Of a DNA stretch of 46,743 nucleotides, positions 1 to 8,399 are shown piece after piece. Source of the DNA: Bacteroidales bacterium. Lineage in GTDB: Bacteria; Bacteroidota; Bacteroidia; Bacteroidales; JAIPAP01. The notes below the pieces were generated by a model, which saw only the letters and a program-made list of their open reading frames with translations, ran no database searches and was not told the origin of the DNA. Both the position numbers and the translations under genes were made by a program. The first letter of the stretch is position 1; every line of letters starts with the position of its first letter. The DNA lies in NCBI GenBank assembly GCA_021740045.1, contig JAIPAP010000014.1, positions 1 through 46,743 on the forward strand. Direction: 5' to 3'.

Positions 1-208
1 TCCAGGTTCTCAACCTGCGAGGGGGTTAGAGGAGAACATAGTTTTTGAGTTTCAAGTTTTAAGTTCAGCCTGCCAAAGAATTTTATGTAATACTTAGGTA
101 ATGACCTATTTATTTATTAAAGGCTACTATGTTTGCTATTTGGATAACTTTAAACTTTAAACTTACAACTTTCAACTTAGAACCTGGAACTTTCAACTTA
201 GAACTTCT
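1..208. repeat. Inverted pair of degenerate heptamer arrays
   Basis: Positions 146-208 are nine consecutive heptamers of the form AACTTNN (aacttta, aacttta, aacttac, aactttc, aacttag, aacctgg, aactttc, aacttag, aacttct). Positions 41-68 hold four heptamers of the opposite orientation (AGTTTNA type). The first ten bases, tccaggttct, are the exact reverse complement of 179-188, so the two arrays form a loose inverted repeat that probably extends beyond the left edge of the window. No gene is visible in this stretch. Confidence 0.8.
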
Positions 209-219
209 GAGTAAGTAAA

Positions 220-254
220 AATAGGATAACGGCAGCAACTGCCATTATCCTATT
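220..254 (-). terminator. Rho-independent terminator after the first mini-CTERM gene
   Basis: A 16-bp inverted repeat with one mismatch (aataggataacggcag / ctgccattatcctatt) surrounds a 3-nt loop. Read on the minus strand the stem is followed by TTTTTAC. It lies about 30 nt beyond the stop codon at 285 and closes the four-gene minus-strand cluster that starts at 6437. Confidence 0.85.
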
Positions 255-284
255 CAATTGTTAATCAGGTATAATCATATTGGA

Positions 285-530
285 CTATTCCATTAATTTC
301 TTTTTGCGGGCGTTGTATACCTTGCGGGCGCCGTAGCCGGCACCAAGGGTAATAATGAGCGCTATTCCGCTACCGATAGGCGCTGCTCCGCCCAAAGGAT
401 CGCCATTACCCGTACCTCCTCCAATTCCTTCATTATCAGGATGTGGAGGAACCTGTGCCAGGCTGACCGGTGAAAAAGCGAGCAAACCTACTATCGATAA
501 TATGGCTGTAATCTTCTTAATCCGTTTCAT
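285..530 (-). CDS. Mini exported protein with PID-CTERM-like sorting signal (copy 1)
   Basis: An 81-aa protein with three visible parts. First comes a signal peptide (KRIKK, hydrophobic core, likely cleavage after SLA near residue 25). Then follows a short Pro/Gly/Asn-rich linker. The C-terminus is a tripartite tail: the motif APIGSG, a hydrophobic helix (IALIITLGAGYGA) and a basic end (RKVYNARKKK). This architecture matches the PID-CTERM class of Bacteroidota C-terminal sorting signals, thought to be processed by exosortase-family enzymes; here the Asp of PID is Gly. The mature part is so short that the sorting signal is most of the protein. It starts 14 nt after the stop of the large T9SS protein upstream and is presumably co-transcribed with it. 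It is clearly paralogous to 2946-3188. Function unknown; a structural peptide or membrane anchor is speculation. Confidence 0.8.
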   Translation of the reverse strand: MKRIKKITAILSIVGLLAFSPVSLAQVPPHPDNEGIGGGTGNGDPLGGAAPIGSGIALIITLGAGYGARKVYNARKKKLME

Positions 531-544
531 ATCTATATCATTTT

Positions 545-2860
545 TTATTTAACAACTACTTTGGCGGTATGTACCTTGGATCCCTGGGTAACTCTTACCA
601 GGAAGAAACCTGTTTGATCATTAAGCTTTATCCGCTCCGTATGCTGACCGGACAATTCCTGCTTGTATACCTTTTGTCCCGAAAGCATGAAGACCTCTAC
701 TAGCCCTTCTTTCGCGCTTTTAACTACAATTTCATGATCATCAGCAAAAATGCTTACGGGTGACTTGCTGCTTTCATCCATGCCGGTGGCATTTTTAAAA
801 TAAATGGTAAATCGTTCGGAAAGGTCATTCACATTGTAATTAAAGGTATAGCTGGAGTTTTCCCTTAAATCAACCATAACATCTGTTTTGGTGTCATACA
901 GGTAAATGGGCTGATCGGGGGCAAAGCTTTCCATGCCTTCGAAGTTCAGGGTGTAATCCCCGTTATTACCGGTTTTGAATCCAAGGGTAACCGAAGGATG
1001 GTCTTCGATGCTGGGGAGTGCGTTACTGATCAGTTTATCACCATTGTTGGTGGTGAAGAGTTCCTGGTTATGATCGTATCCACTAAAGAGTTTAGTGGCA
1101 TCATAAAGCTTGTCAAAACCAGCAGTGGCTTCAGGAACAAAGCGAACAGTGGCTTGATCATTTTCGGATTGAATGAATAGCACGTTTTCCAACTCCTCGC
1201 TATTTTTATAGAATCCCGGTGTGTCGTGCGCTTTTACCGTATTATCAAGGCTAAGGGTGCCTGCCGAGGAAGCGTCAACAAAGAATCCCTGCATGGCCGG
1301 AATGTATTGAGTGGCTGAGCTTCCGGGGTCTCCGTTCAGATAATAATTATAGCTGTCGGTTGCATCATCCCAAACATAAAAAGCATTGGTTAGAAATTCA
1401 GCAGGTTTGCTTACCTGATCCCAATCGATTGCACAAGGATACGGATTTCCCAGCAAGTTCCAGGTGCTGTTATCGGCTGTAAACCCGATACTTTGATTAC
1501 CGGTATTTAATAGGCCTGTAAATTCCAGTGTTTTGGATGTTGGTGCGCCGGGATTGTATGAATACATCATGGAGTAGCCTTTCATGGCGGTTGATAAGTC
1601 GGTATTGCCAACATTAGCATAAGTATTATTGGCTTCCTGCCACTCTTTTAAATAGCAATTCAGGAAAACTTCCATGGAATTGATCTCATTGACCGGTTGC
1701 GCTACCAAGTGCCATTTGTCGTTATTGCCCACTTCGGCGCCTTCCACATATTGTTGGGCGGTGGCAGCTACACCATCACTTTCAATCAGTGATCCGGTGC
1801 CCGTAGCATCGGATTGAATGACCAGTGAGGTTTGGTCGCCGTTGTTGGTGAGGGTTCCATCTACCGTAAGGTTTATTCCTTGGTTGATATTAAGCGATGC
1901 TCCATTGTTGATAGTCAGATCGTCGGCGTAACGATCAATATCCTGGGTAATGGCATTGGCAATGGTTACACTGCCACCGTTCGGTGGTACATTACCTGAG
2001 GCCCATGTGGCACCGGTATTCCAGCTTCCATCAGCTACTGTTGAGTATGTTACATCACCATGATAGGGTGAACCACCAAGCGCGTTGAAGTTGGCGTCAA
2101 AACCAGGACTCCCGCCGGTAACATTACCCGGTACAGTAACATCCGAGAAATATGCCGTGCTACTCACTACAACTGCAAAGGCTTTCATCTCGCCTGAATG
2201 GGTAACACCCAATTCTCCATAGGGAATGCTTATTTCAAATCCCTGGTCATCCCCGCCACCATTGTTAAAGGCAATAGAGACTGTGCCGCCTGAAAATATG
2301 GGGCCATCATTGTTCGATAAAGTAGTACCGCTTTGATCGCTGTTACCAAGATATTGTGTTAAGCGGTTACCCGGTTCACTTCTCACAAGGTCATAATAAA
2401 CATTATCAGCGCTTGAACCTGGGTTCATGGCAAACATATAATCCACTTCAAAATCGGCTTTAAAATCAGGGTTAGTGCCTCCATTTCCACCCATATAGTG
2501 GCCGCCACCTGTGCCAAGGCTTGTACCTGCCGATTCTCCGGTTAGTTCATTAAAATCAAGCCATAAACCTATTCCGTTGCTAGAACCGACATCCAGCTTT
2601 CCTTCAATACCGACATACAACATCGAATTGGCATCATCGGGATAATAATAGATGGTATTTACATCTATGTTTGGTCCGAATCCAGCATTACTGTTCTGTT
2701 TAGTGGCCAGTGTAATATAATTGCCATCCGATACATCACCATCAATGGTTGGTTGTGCCTTTAAACTGGAAAAGCTTAAGGTAAATGCCAACAGCATGAT
2801 AAATGTCAATCTTTTAAAGCCTGCAAAAGCAGGGTCTGTGCGTAAAGCTTTTTCTTTCAT
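545..2860 (-). CDS. T9SS-secreted surface protein with CBM9/DOMON-like N-terminus and beta-helix region
   Basis: A 771-aa exported protein. It has a signal peptide ending around SLKAQ. Residues about 35-250 resemble a CBM9/DOMON-like beta-sandwich (TIDGDVSDGNY, then IGLWLDFNE). A short 'SWNTGATWASGNVPPNGGSVTI' type segment typical of Bacteroidota beta-helix repeats follows, with TINNGASLNI and LTVDGTLTN strands. A middle module carries WHLVAQPV ... WNLLGNPYP, and a type A T9SS sorting domain ends in KVVVK. It should cross the outer membrane by the T9SS and be attached to the cell surface. The WHLV...WNLLGNP module and sorting domain are shared with the 1068-aa protein at 3231-6437. It sits between two mini-CTERM genes and may be read through from the upstream copy. 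The ligand is unknown; a sugar-binding role is only suggested by the N-terminal fold. Confidence 0.85.
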   Translation of the reverse strand: MKEKALRTDPAFAGFKRLTFIMLLAFTLSFSSLKAQPTIDGDVSDGNYITLATKQNSNAGFGPNIDVNTIYYYPDDANSMLYVGIEGKLDVGSSNGIGLWLDFNELTGESAGTSLGTGGGHYMGGNGGTNPDFKADFEVDYMFAMNPGSSADNVYYDLVRSEPGNRLTQYLGNSDQSGTTLSNNDGPIFSGGTVSIAFNNGGGDDQGFEISIPYGELGVTHSGEMKAFAVVVSSTAYFSDVTVPGNVTGGSPGFDANFNALGGSPYHGDVTYSTVADGSWNTGATWASGNVPPNGGSVTIANAITQDIDRYADDLTINNGASLNINQGINLTVDGTLTNNGDQTSLVIQSDATGTGSLIESDGVAATAQQYVEGAEVGNNDKWHLVAQPVNEINSMEVFLNCYLKEWQEANNTYANVGNTDLSTAMKGYSMMYSYNPGAPTSKTLEFTGLLNTGNQSIGFTADNSTWNLLGNPYPCAIDWDQVSKPAEFLTNAFYVWDDATDSYNYYLNGDPGSSATQYIPAMQGFFVDASSAGTLSLDNTVKAHDTPGFYKNSEELENVLFIQSENDQATVRFVPEATAGFDKLYDATKLFSGYDHNQELFTTNNGDKLISNALPSIEDHPSVTLGFKTGNNGDYTLNFEGMESFAPDQPIYLYDTKTDVMVDLRENSSYTFNYNVNDLSERFTIYFKNATGMDESSKSPVSIFADDHEIVVKSAKEGLVEVFMLSGQKVYKQELSGQHTERIKLNDQTGFFLVRVTQGSKVHTAKVVVK

Positions 2861-2895
2861 ATCGACTGTTTTTGGTTAATAATTCCATTTAACAA

Positions 2896-2933
2896 TAAAG
2901 CCTTACCCAACCAAAAATGTTGAATAAGGCTTT
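2896..2933 (-). terminator. Terminator hairpin inside the T9SS/CTERM cluster
   Basis: An inverted repeat aaagcctta...taaggcttt with inner aac/gtt pairing lies between the mini-CTERM gene at 2946 and the 771-aa gene starting at 2860. On the minus strand it is followed by ATTGTT rather than a long T-run, so it may attenuate rather than stop transcription into the next cassette. Confidence 0.65.
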
Positions 2934-2945
2934 ACATTTTTTATT

Positions 2946-3188
2946 CTATTTCTCTTCAGCAGCTTTTTTCTTCTTCACATCATAAATTTTCTTGGCTCCG
3001 TATCCGGCGCCCAATCCCAACAGGATGAACAAGCCGCCGCCAATGGGAGCTGTTGCACCTGATGTATTACCGGTAGTGCCGTGATCGGGTGGGGGCGGGG
3101 CCGGGCCGTCGGCTTGAGCCGTGGGGGTTAAAAAGGGTGTGAAAAACAATAAGCCGGCTGTTAATGTGATTATCGCTAATTTCTTCAT
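2946..3188 (-). CDS. Mini exported protein with PID-CTERM-like sorting signal (copy 2)
   Basis: An 80-aa protein with the same plan as 285-530. The signal peptide has probable cleavage after TAQA near residue 26. A linker rich in Pro and Gly (GPAPPPPDHG) is followed by TAPIGGG, the hydrophobic stretch LFILLGLGAGYGA and a basic tail KKIYDVKKKK. The core LGAGYGAxKxY is identical in type to copy 1 and fits the PID-CTERM consensus (PI-x-GG, hydrophobic, GxGYGxKK). It begins 42 nt after the stop of the 1068-aa T9SS protein, mirroring the arrangement of copy 1 behind the 771-aa protein. The mature region before the sorting signal is only about 25 residues. No enzyme or binding domain is present; the partner enzyme (an XrtF-like exosortase) is not in this window. 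Confidence 0.8.
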   Translation of the reverse strand: MKKLAIITLTAGLLFFTPFLTPTAQADGPAPPPPDHGTTGNTSGATAPIGGGLFILLGLGAGYGAKKIYDVKKKKAAEEK

Positions 3189-3230
3189 AATTATATGTTT
3201 TTCAATGTTTTAGTTTCGGTTTAATGATAC

Positions 3231-6200
3231 TTATTGAATGATCACCTTTTGGGTTTTTACTTCACTTCCTGTATGAACCCTTATCACGTAGGCTCCCGCT
3301 TCATCAATCTCAAAACGGTTGATCTTCGCCGGATCGAGCGATTGTTCAGCTACAACTTGCCCCATGGTATTGAAAACGGTGACGGTTCCTTCTTTGGCTT
3401 CTTCAGCATTGATGTAGATGCTGTTTTGGTAGGCGTAGATGCTGAGTGTTTCCTCTGTGGGCTTATCACCATCAATCCCTACGGCGGATTTAAAGTGGAG
3501 GAAGAAGCGGTTGTTATAGGTACCCGGTTCAGCAATATTAAAGGTGTATTCCGGTGTTTCGCTCAGGTTAACCTGTTCACCTGTTTTTCGGTCTTCGAGG
3601 GTGATGGGGGTGGAGGGATCGAAGCTCTCCAGTTTTTCAGTACTGAATGTGAATTCACCAATGTTTGCGGCTTCAATTCCAATGTTGACAATAACTGGTT
3701 TTTCCAGCGGTGGTAAGGCCTGAATATCAAATCGGTTTGAATTGGGCTCTACCAACATGGAATAAATTCCCAAATAATCATTGCCTTGAAACTTACCGCC
3801 GTCATAAGCAGGATCTAGTCCGTTAGTCATTCCTTCAATGAAAACTATTTCAGTGTCGTCATGATTTTCCTTAGAATCTGTTACTTTTAAGATTAGTCTT
3901 TTATTTTCTTGTTGCTGACTCTCACTCTTATAAAAGGTGGCAGATCCATGCTTTCTGTCAGCAGTATTAAAGCTTAATGTATTACCGTCGGTTGCAGTTT
4001 TTACCATAAAGGCCTGGCTATTATCAATATATGTAGCCCCCGAACCATTGGTAACGGTTTGATAATTTCCCGCCGATTCATCATATAAATAGACGCCTGT
4101 ATATCCAGCATCAAGTACACTTGAGTTGGTCGAGATAAAGTTATTTGTTGCGTCGGCATCATCATTTGCAGCCATGGTAGCGGGGAATGGATTACCAACC
4201 AGGTTCCATCCTTCACCCGTACTCTCCGCGGTTCTGGTCATGGTGATGCTTTGATTTGAATTATAGGGAGTACCAGTTAGGGAGTACGTATTCGATTTTG
4301 GTGCGGTGTAGTAAGAGAGTGCATATCCTTCACCGGCACCGAAAGTATTCCCGGTCCATGTTGGATCATCACCCCTTATATCAATCCACCAGCCTGTGGT
4401 GCCCTGTTCAGCGAAATCCTCGTCCCAACTGAAAAACTCCGTAGGATCATTCTCACCAAAGGCAGCATCGAAATTGGTGCCTGAGAGATCTACTGGAGAG
4501 GAGATGTAATGCCATTCCTGCTCATTGGCGAGGTAGCGTTGAACAGTTACGTCTCCGCTTACCGTTCCATTTGTGATTAATGAAACTGTACCATCAGCAT
4601 CGGAGGGTATTATTAATGAACCGTTAGTAACAGTTAAAGCGCCTTCAATTGTCAAGTCATTACCTAATGTGACACTTCCACTTGATGTTCTGTTAACGGT
4701 AAAATTATTAAGTGACCTTGTAGCCGAAGTGGATTGATCGAAAAATACCGATCCAAAAGCACCCGTTCCAAGTATCTCCAGGCTGGAGGTTGTTGATCCT
4801 TTTATGACGCTCCCATCTACCATGGTAATGGATGATCCAACGCCACCCTTACCTATTGTAAGCTTGAATCCATTAAGGTTTAGTACACTTGCTGCTGAAT
4901 TGAGTTGCAAGGGATCAGCGGTTTCATCAGCAAGCAGGTTTTGATCCATTATCACTTCCCCACCTGATTTGTTGATACGCATTACGTCAATCTCCAAAGG
5001 ATCGCTTGTGGAATTGATATTTTGATTACTGCCTCCCTGGAAAAAGACCGCTCTGCCATTGGCAGTAAAGGTGCCGTTATCATCGAAATCGCCTTCGAGC
5101 TTTAAATCACCTCCCCCCGATCCGGAAAGGGTTATGGTTCCATTATTTACAACATTACCCTTTACAGTAAGAGCCGCAGTCATGGCGTCAATATTAAGGC
5201 TTAATCCTGAACCACTGTTAATCGTCAAATTTCCTGCGCATTGACGAGCTGTATTGGTCCCTCCACTACCTAAATTTAAGGTAGTATTATTACTTATTGT
5301 AACATTATTTGGGTATCCGGCGCCGGTTGTAGCGCTCCATTCGGTGGATCGGCCGTATGTTGTACCTGAGTTATAAATTAGTGTTGAACTTGACCCATAA
5401 GTGGGGGCAATAGTCGTGTAACCACCTGAGTTAATTTGTAAACTTCCGTTTACAGTTAGGGTTCCATCTCCAGTGATTCCTCCACCAGTTTGAAGTGTTT
5501 GCCCGGAATTAATGGTAAATGCTATTCCATTATTAATGGTTAAACTCGATACAGTGGCATTTTGATCAAGTGCCAAATTATCTTCAATCGTTACGGGTTG
5601 CCCGGAAGCAGGAACCTCTCCGGCATCCCAGCTGGCAGGATCATCCCAGGTTCCATCTCCTGAACCTGAGGTAGTCCATGAACTTTCAACTGTATAAGAA
5701 TAGTTACTTTCACCATTATTGGCTATATCCAATGTAATAAGGTCATGATTTGATGAGTTCGTGGCTGCTACTGTAGTTGAATAAGCATAATAAGTAACAG
5801 TTGTTCCTGCAGTATTTGTTCCTGCAGGTATTGTTGCTGAAGCGGTACTCCATGTATCGCCTGTATTTGTAGCCTCAGTTATTGCTGAAGTACTAAAGCC
5901 ATCATCAGAATATCGAACAAAGACTTTTTCTTGTGCTGATTTGTTTCCAGCTAGGGTTACATTAATTGTAGCAGATTTTCCAGGATATACAGCGCTCGGT
6001 GTACTTACTGCTGTTGACGCTGTTGCATGAAATGATTGAGGAGCATTATCTGTCTCCATAAATACAGCATCCCTATCAGAATAAGCGAGTCCATCAATTT
6101 GAATTGTATAATAATTACCGACAGTAGGGTTTGTATTTAGTTGTGACGTGTTATTCAATCCAGCTTGCCCTTCAAAAGTCAATGTAAATTCTTCATCATA

Positions 6201-6437
6201 ATTAATTGAGCTATTGTACCATTCGTTATATTCACTATCCCATTCTATATAAAACGTGTTATCAGTGCTAGTAGCTTGGAAAGTGCGATTTTCAATTCCG
6301 CTTATTGGATCATCAATATTAAAAGTACCATCAGGCCCAAAATCTGGATTCATATAGTAGTTTGATGGTTGCCCGTATCCGGAATTTAAAAAAGCAAAAA
6401 TAATAGGAACTAATAGCGTAATTATCCTTTTTTTCAT
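3231..6437 (-). CDS. Large T9SS-secreted beta-helix-like surface protein
   Basis: A 1068-aa exported protein. It has a signal peptide (ending near NSGYGQ), an N-terminal region of about 240 residues with an Ig-like segment (SATINVTLAGNKSAQEKVFVRYSDDG), then 'GTWDDPASWDAGEVPASGQPVTI'. After this come many short Thr/Gly/Asn-rich strands (SSLTINNG, GTLTVNGSLQINSGG, NVTISNNTTLNLGSGG) typical of a right-handed beta-helix. A WHYISSP ... WNLVGNPFP module and a type A T9SS sorting domain ending VKTQKVIIQ complete it. It is expected on the cell surface as an adhesin or matrix-like protein. It is the first gene of the minus-strand cluster and is followed at 42 nt by a mini-CTERM gene. The shared C-terminal modules with the 771-aa protein point to duplication of the whole cassette. 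The exact role is unknown. Confidence 0.85.
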   Translation of the reverse strand: MKKRIITLLVPIIFAFLNSGYGQPSNYYMNPDFGPDGTFNIDDPISGIENRTFQATSTDNTFYIEWDSEYNEWYNSSINYDEEFTLTFEGQAGLNNTSQLNTNPTVGNYYTIQIDGLAYSDRDAVFMETDNAPQSFHATASTAVSTPSAVYPGKSATINVTLAGNKSAQEKVFVRYSDDGFSTSAITEATNTGDTWSTASATIPAGTNTAGTTVTYYAYSTTVAATNSSNHDLITLDIANNGESNYSYTVESSWTTSGSGDGTWDDPASWDAGEVPASGQPVTIEDNLALDQNATVSSLTINNGIAFTINSGQTLQTGGGITGDGTLTVNGSLQINSGGYTTIAPTYGSSSTLIYNSGTTYGRSTEWSATTGAGYPNNVTISNNTTLNLGSGGTNTARQCAGNLTINSGSGLSLNIDAMTAALTVKGNVVNNGTITLSGSGGGDLKLEGDFDDNGTFTANGRAVFFQGGSNQNINSTSDPLEIDVMRINKSGGEVIMDQNLLADETADPLQLNSAASVLNLNGFKLTIGKGGVGSSITMVDGSVIKGSTTSSLEILGTGAFGSVFFDQSTSATRSLNNFTVNRTSSGSVTLGNDLTIEGALTVTNGSLIIPSDADGTVSLITNGTVSGDVTVQRYLANEQEWHYISSPVDLSGTNFDAAFGENDPTEFFSWDEDFAEQGTTGWWIDIRGDDPTWTGNTFGAGEGYALSYYTAPKSNTYSLTGTPYNSNQSITMTRTAESTGEGWNLVGNPFPATMAANDDADATNNFISTNSSVLDAGYTGVYLYDESAGNYQTVTNGSGATYIDNSQAFMVKTATDGNTLSFNTADRKHGSATFYKSESQQQENKRLILKVTDSKENHDDTEIVFIEGMTNGLDPAYDGGKFQGNDYLGIYSMLVEPNSNRFDIQALPPLEKPVIVNIGIEAANIGEFTFSTEKLESFDPSTPITLEDRKTGEQVNLSETPEYTFNIAEPGTYNNRFFLHFKSAVGIDGDKPTEETLSIYAYQNSIYINAEEAKEGTVTVFNTMGQVVAEQSLDPAKINRFEIDEAGAYVIRVHTGSEVKTQKVIIQ

Positions 6438-6680
6438 ACCCCTAAATTTTATAATTAATAATTCAGTTTGATTTCAAGCTTACTAAAATAAATAAATTCT
6501 TACTTGTATACAACACTAAAAACACCTGTTGGCAGTATATGTTTACCTTTTGTATACCCCAATATGTATTACTTTTGGTTTTTCGGGATGGGTTTACGTG
6601 GATGGAGGGTGTTGAAAGGGAGCATATAGCCCAATAAGCATTTCACCGCCTTTGTTATCATCAGCTTGCGTGAATTATTT
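6438..6680. other. Divergent intergenic region
   Basis: About 240 bp between the divergent starts of the T9SS cluster (minus) and the lipoprotein gene (plus). It is AT-rich and I see no ORF or hairpin of note. The plus-strand promoter box lies at its right end (6681); I found no TAnnTTTG box for the minus-strand cluster. Confidence 0.5.
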
Positions 6681-6688
6681 TATCTTTG
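6681..6688 (+). promoter_or_regulatory. Bacteroidota -7 box TATCTTTG
   Basis: It matches TAnnTTTG exactly and lies 20 nt before the GTG at 6709 and 26 nt before the ATG at 6715. A TTTG at 6651-6654 is somewhat too far upstream (26 nt) to be a classical -33 partner. Confidence 0.6.
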
Positions 6689-6708
6689 CAATCAACAGTT
6701 AAACATAC

Positions 6709-7758
6709 GTGAAAATGAAAAATCAACTCATCGGACTGCTCGCAATACTACTAACATTGCTCTTTGTTTTCCCGGCCTGCGAAACCGATTTTGACGTTAC
6801 CGCCGACTGGGAAGATGTTACCGTGGTGTACGGATTGCTCAACCAGAACGATACCACGCACTACATTAGGATATCAAAAGGCTTCCTGGGCGAAGGCAAT
6901 GCCCTGCACATGGCTAAGGAAATGGATTCCCTGTATTATGAGGAAGGGGCGCTCGATGCCACCATTGAAGAATGGGATGCTAATGAATCGGGCATCGTCA
7001 ACACCTATGAGCTCGATCGGATCATAACTCAGAATAAGGAGCCCGGAACTTTTGCCTACCCTGAACAGGTATTGTATACCTTTGATGCGGCGCTAAACCA
7101 GGATCATATCTACAAACTGGTTATTAATAACAAAGAGCGTAATAAACAAGTTACTGCCAGGTCGCCCCTGGTGCGTGATTTTACTATTGAAAAACCGGCC
7201 CTTAACCATCCCACCGAGCCAACGCTTTATTTTCCCGACAACGATTACACCAAGGAAGTGGAGTGGCGCACCGGCCGGAATGGAAAGCGCTATGAAGTGG
7301 TGATCAACTTCCATTACCGCGAGCAACTGAGCGGAGAGCCGGTTCGCGATACCTTTATCACCTGGGCCGGATTCCCCACCAAAAAGGCCGATATTGTTAC
7401 GGGTGATAATTGGACAAGTGAACCCATGAAATTCACCATTGTGAATAAAAGCTTTTATGCGTTTCTGGAAGAGCGTATCCCTTATGATGACCCCGGGAAA
7501 GAAAGCCAGGTGAGGGGAAGGTATGCCGATAGCATTGAGTTTGTTTTTTCGGTGGCCGCCGATGAGTTCAACACTTACCTGGAACTCAACAATGCTGCAA
7601 GCCTGGTGGAAGAGCGCCCCGAATATACAAACATCAATAATGGAACAGGATTGTTTTCGGCACGGTTCCAAAAAAGCCGGACATTTATCCTTCACCCATC
7701 TACCGAAGCGCTGCTCACAGGGGAAAAGTATGGCTATCTGCAGTTTATTGATGAATGA
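6709..7758 (+). CDS. Exported lipoprotein of the Bacteroidota 'DUF4249-like' type
   Basis: A 349-aa protein with a hydrophobic leader and a lipobox-like Cys (VFPACE) near residue 25. After the Cys comes TDFDVTADWEDVTVVYGLLNQNDTTHYIRISKGFLGEG, a pattern I recall from conserved Bacteroidota lipoproteins with an N-terminal Ig-like domain. I cannot place the rest confidently, and the DUF4249 comparison is only by resemblance. The ORF-track start is GTG (6709); ATG at 6715 two codons later is equally good and leaves the signal peptide intact. It stands alone, with its own promoter upstream and a repeat array downstream. Likely an outer-membrane lipoprotein of unknown function. Confidence 0.7.
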   Translation: MKMKNQLIGLLAILLTLLFVFPACETDFDVTADWEDVTVVYGLLNQNDTTHYIRISKGFLGEGNALHMAKEMDSLYYEEGALDATIEEWDANESGIVNTYELDRIITQNKEPGTFAYPEQVLYTFDAALNQDHIYKLVINNKERNKQVTARSPLVRDFTIEKPALNHPTEPTLYFPDNDYTKEVEWRTGRNGKRYEVVINFHYREQLSGEPVRDTFITWAGFPTKKADIVTGDNWTSEPMKFTIVNKSFYAFLEERIPYDDPGKESQVRGRYADSIEFVFSVAADEFNTYLELNNAASLVEERPEYTNINNGTGLFSARFQKSRTFILHPSTEALLTGEKYGYLQFIDE

Positions 7759-7832
7759 TGAAGCGGGTGTATTAGTGTATTAAATAGTAGAATTGGAGAG
7801 GGGGTTGGAGGTCCTATTGCCATATCGCTTCA

Positions 7833-8020
7833 TGAATGATTGAATGAATGATTGAATGGATGACTGAATGATTGAATGATTGATTGAATGATTGACTGAC
7901 TGATTGATTGTTTGAATGATTGAATGGATGACTGAATGAATGATTGATTGAATGGATGACTGAATGAATGATTGATTGAATGATTGGTTGATTGAGTGAT
8001 TGAGTGATTGAATGGATGAA
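7833..8020. repeat. Tetranucleotide array, 47 units of TGAN/TGNN
   Basis: 188 bp of uninterrupted tetramers, nearly all TGAA, TGAT or TGAC with occasional TGGA, TGAG, TGTT and TGGT. Larger blocks recur, for example tgaatggatgactgaatgaatgattgat twice. Period 4 is never broken by an indel. On the minus strand the array contains no stop codons, which produces the two spurious overlapping ORFs in the track (IQSFIQSF-like translations). Confidence 0.95.
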
Positions 8021-8399
8021 GCGTTAAAGGCGGAGTGCCCGTAATCAATTGACCAGATTGACGCATAGGCCATTGATGAACTGCTACTACCTTCGGCTAT
8101 ACTCCCACAACTCCGGGCTATTTGCATTGTGTTCCAGGCTACAATTTCATCCTGCCTTTTTGTCACAATGATTGACAGCCGGTTTTATGACCTGAAACAG
8201 CCTTTCTCACACGATTTCTGACAGGATTACTATTGCAGGAAAACATTGCATGGCAAGGGTTTTGTCGTGCATCCGCAAGCCGTTCGCGGAAAAAGCCCGA
8301 TTAATTCTGAACATCATTTCATCTTGGCATAATGATTGAAAAACCCTGACCGGCCATTAAGCATGAATAAAAATTATTGATCATAAAAATATTAGGACA
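8021..8399. other. Intergenic region before dnaK
   Basis: About 380 bp with no convincing ORF. I looked for a CIRCE element (TTAGCACTC-N9-GAGTGCTAA) and for TAnnTTTG and found neither. The RBS-like TAGGA lies 3 nt before the dnaK ATG. Confidence 0.5.

Noticed and set aside
2896-2933. Evidence that the two T9SS/CTERM cassettes are separate operons
   Set aside because: The hairpin lacks a good T-run and no TAnnTTTG box was found before 2860, so read-through is equally likely.
7093-7695. 200-aa minus-strand ORF
   Set aside because: Antisense shadow of the lipoprotein at 6709-7758.
7780-8166. Minus-strand ORFs of 128 and 78 aa with IQSFIQSF repeats
   Set aside because: They are translations of the stop-free tetranucleotide array in two frames; the repetitive composition and overlap show that they are not genes.
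8300-8399. CIRCE-type heat-shock operator before dnaK
   Set aside because: No TTAGCACTC/GAGTGCTAA inverted repeat is present in the upstream region.
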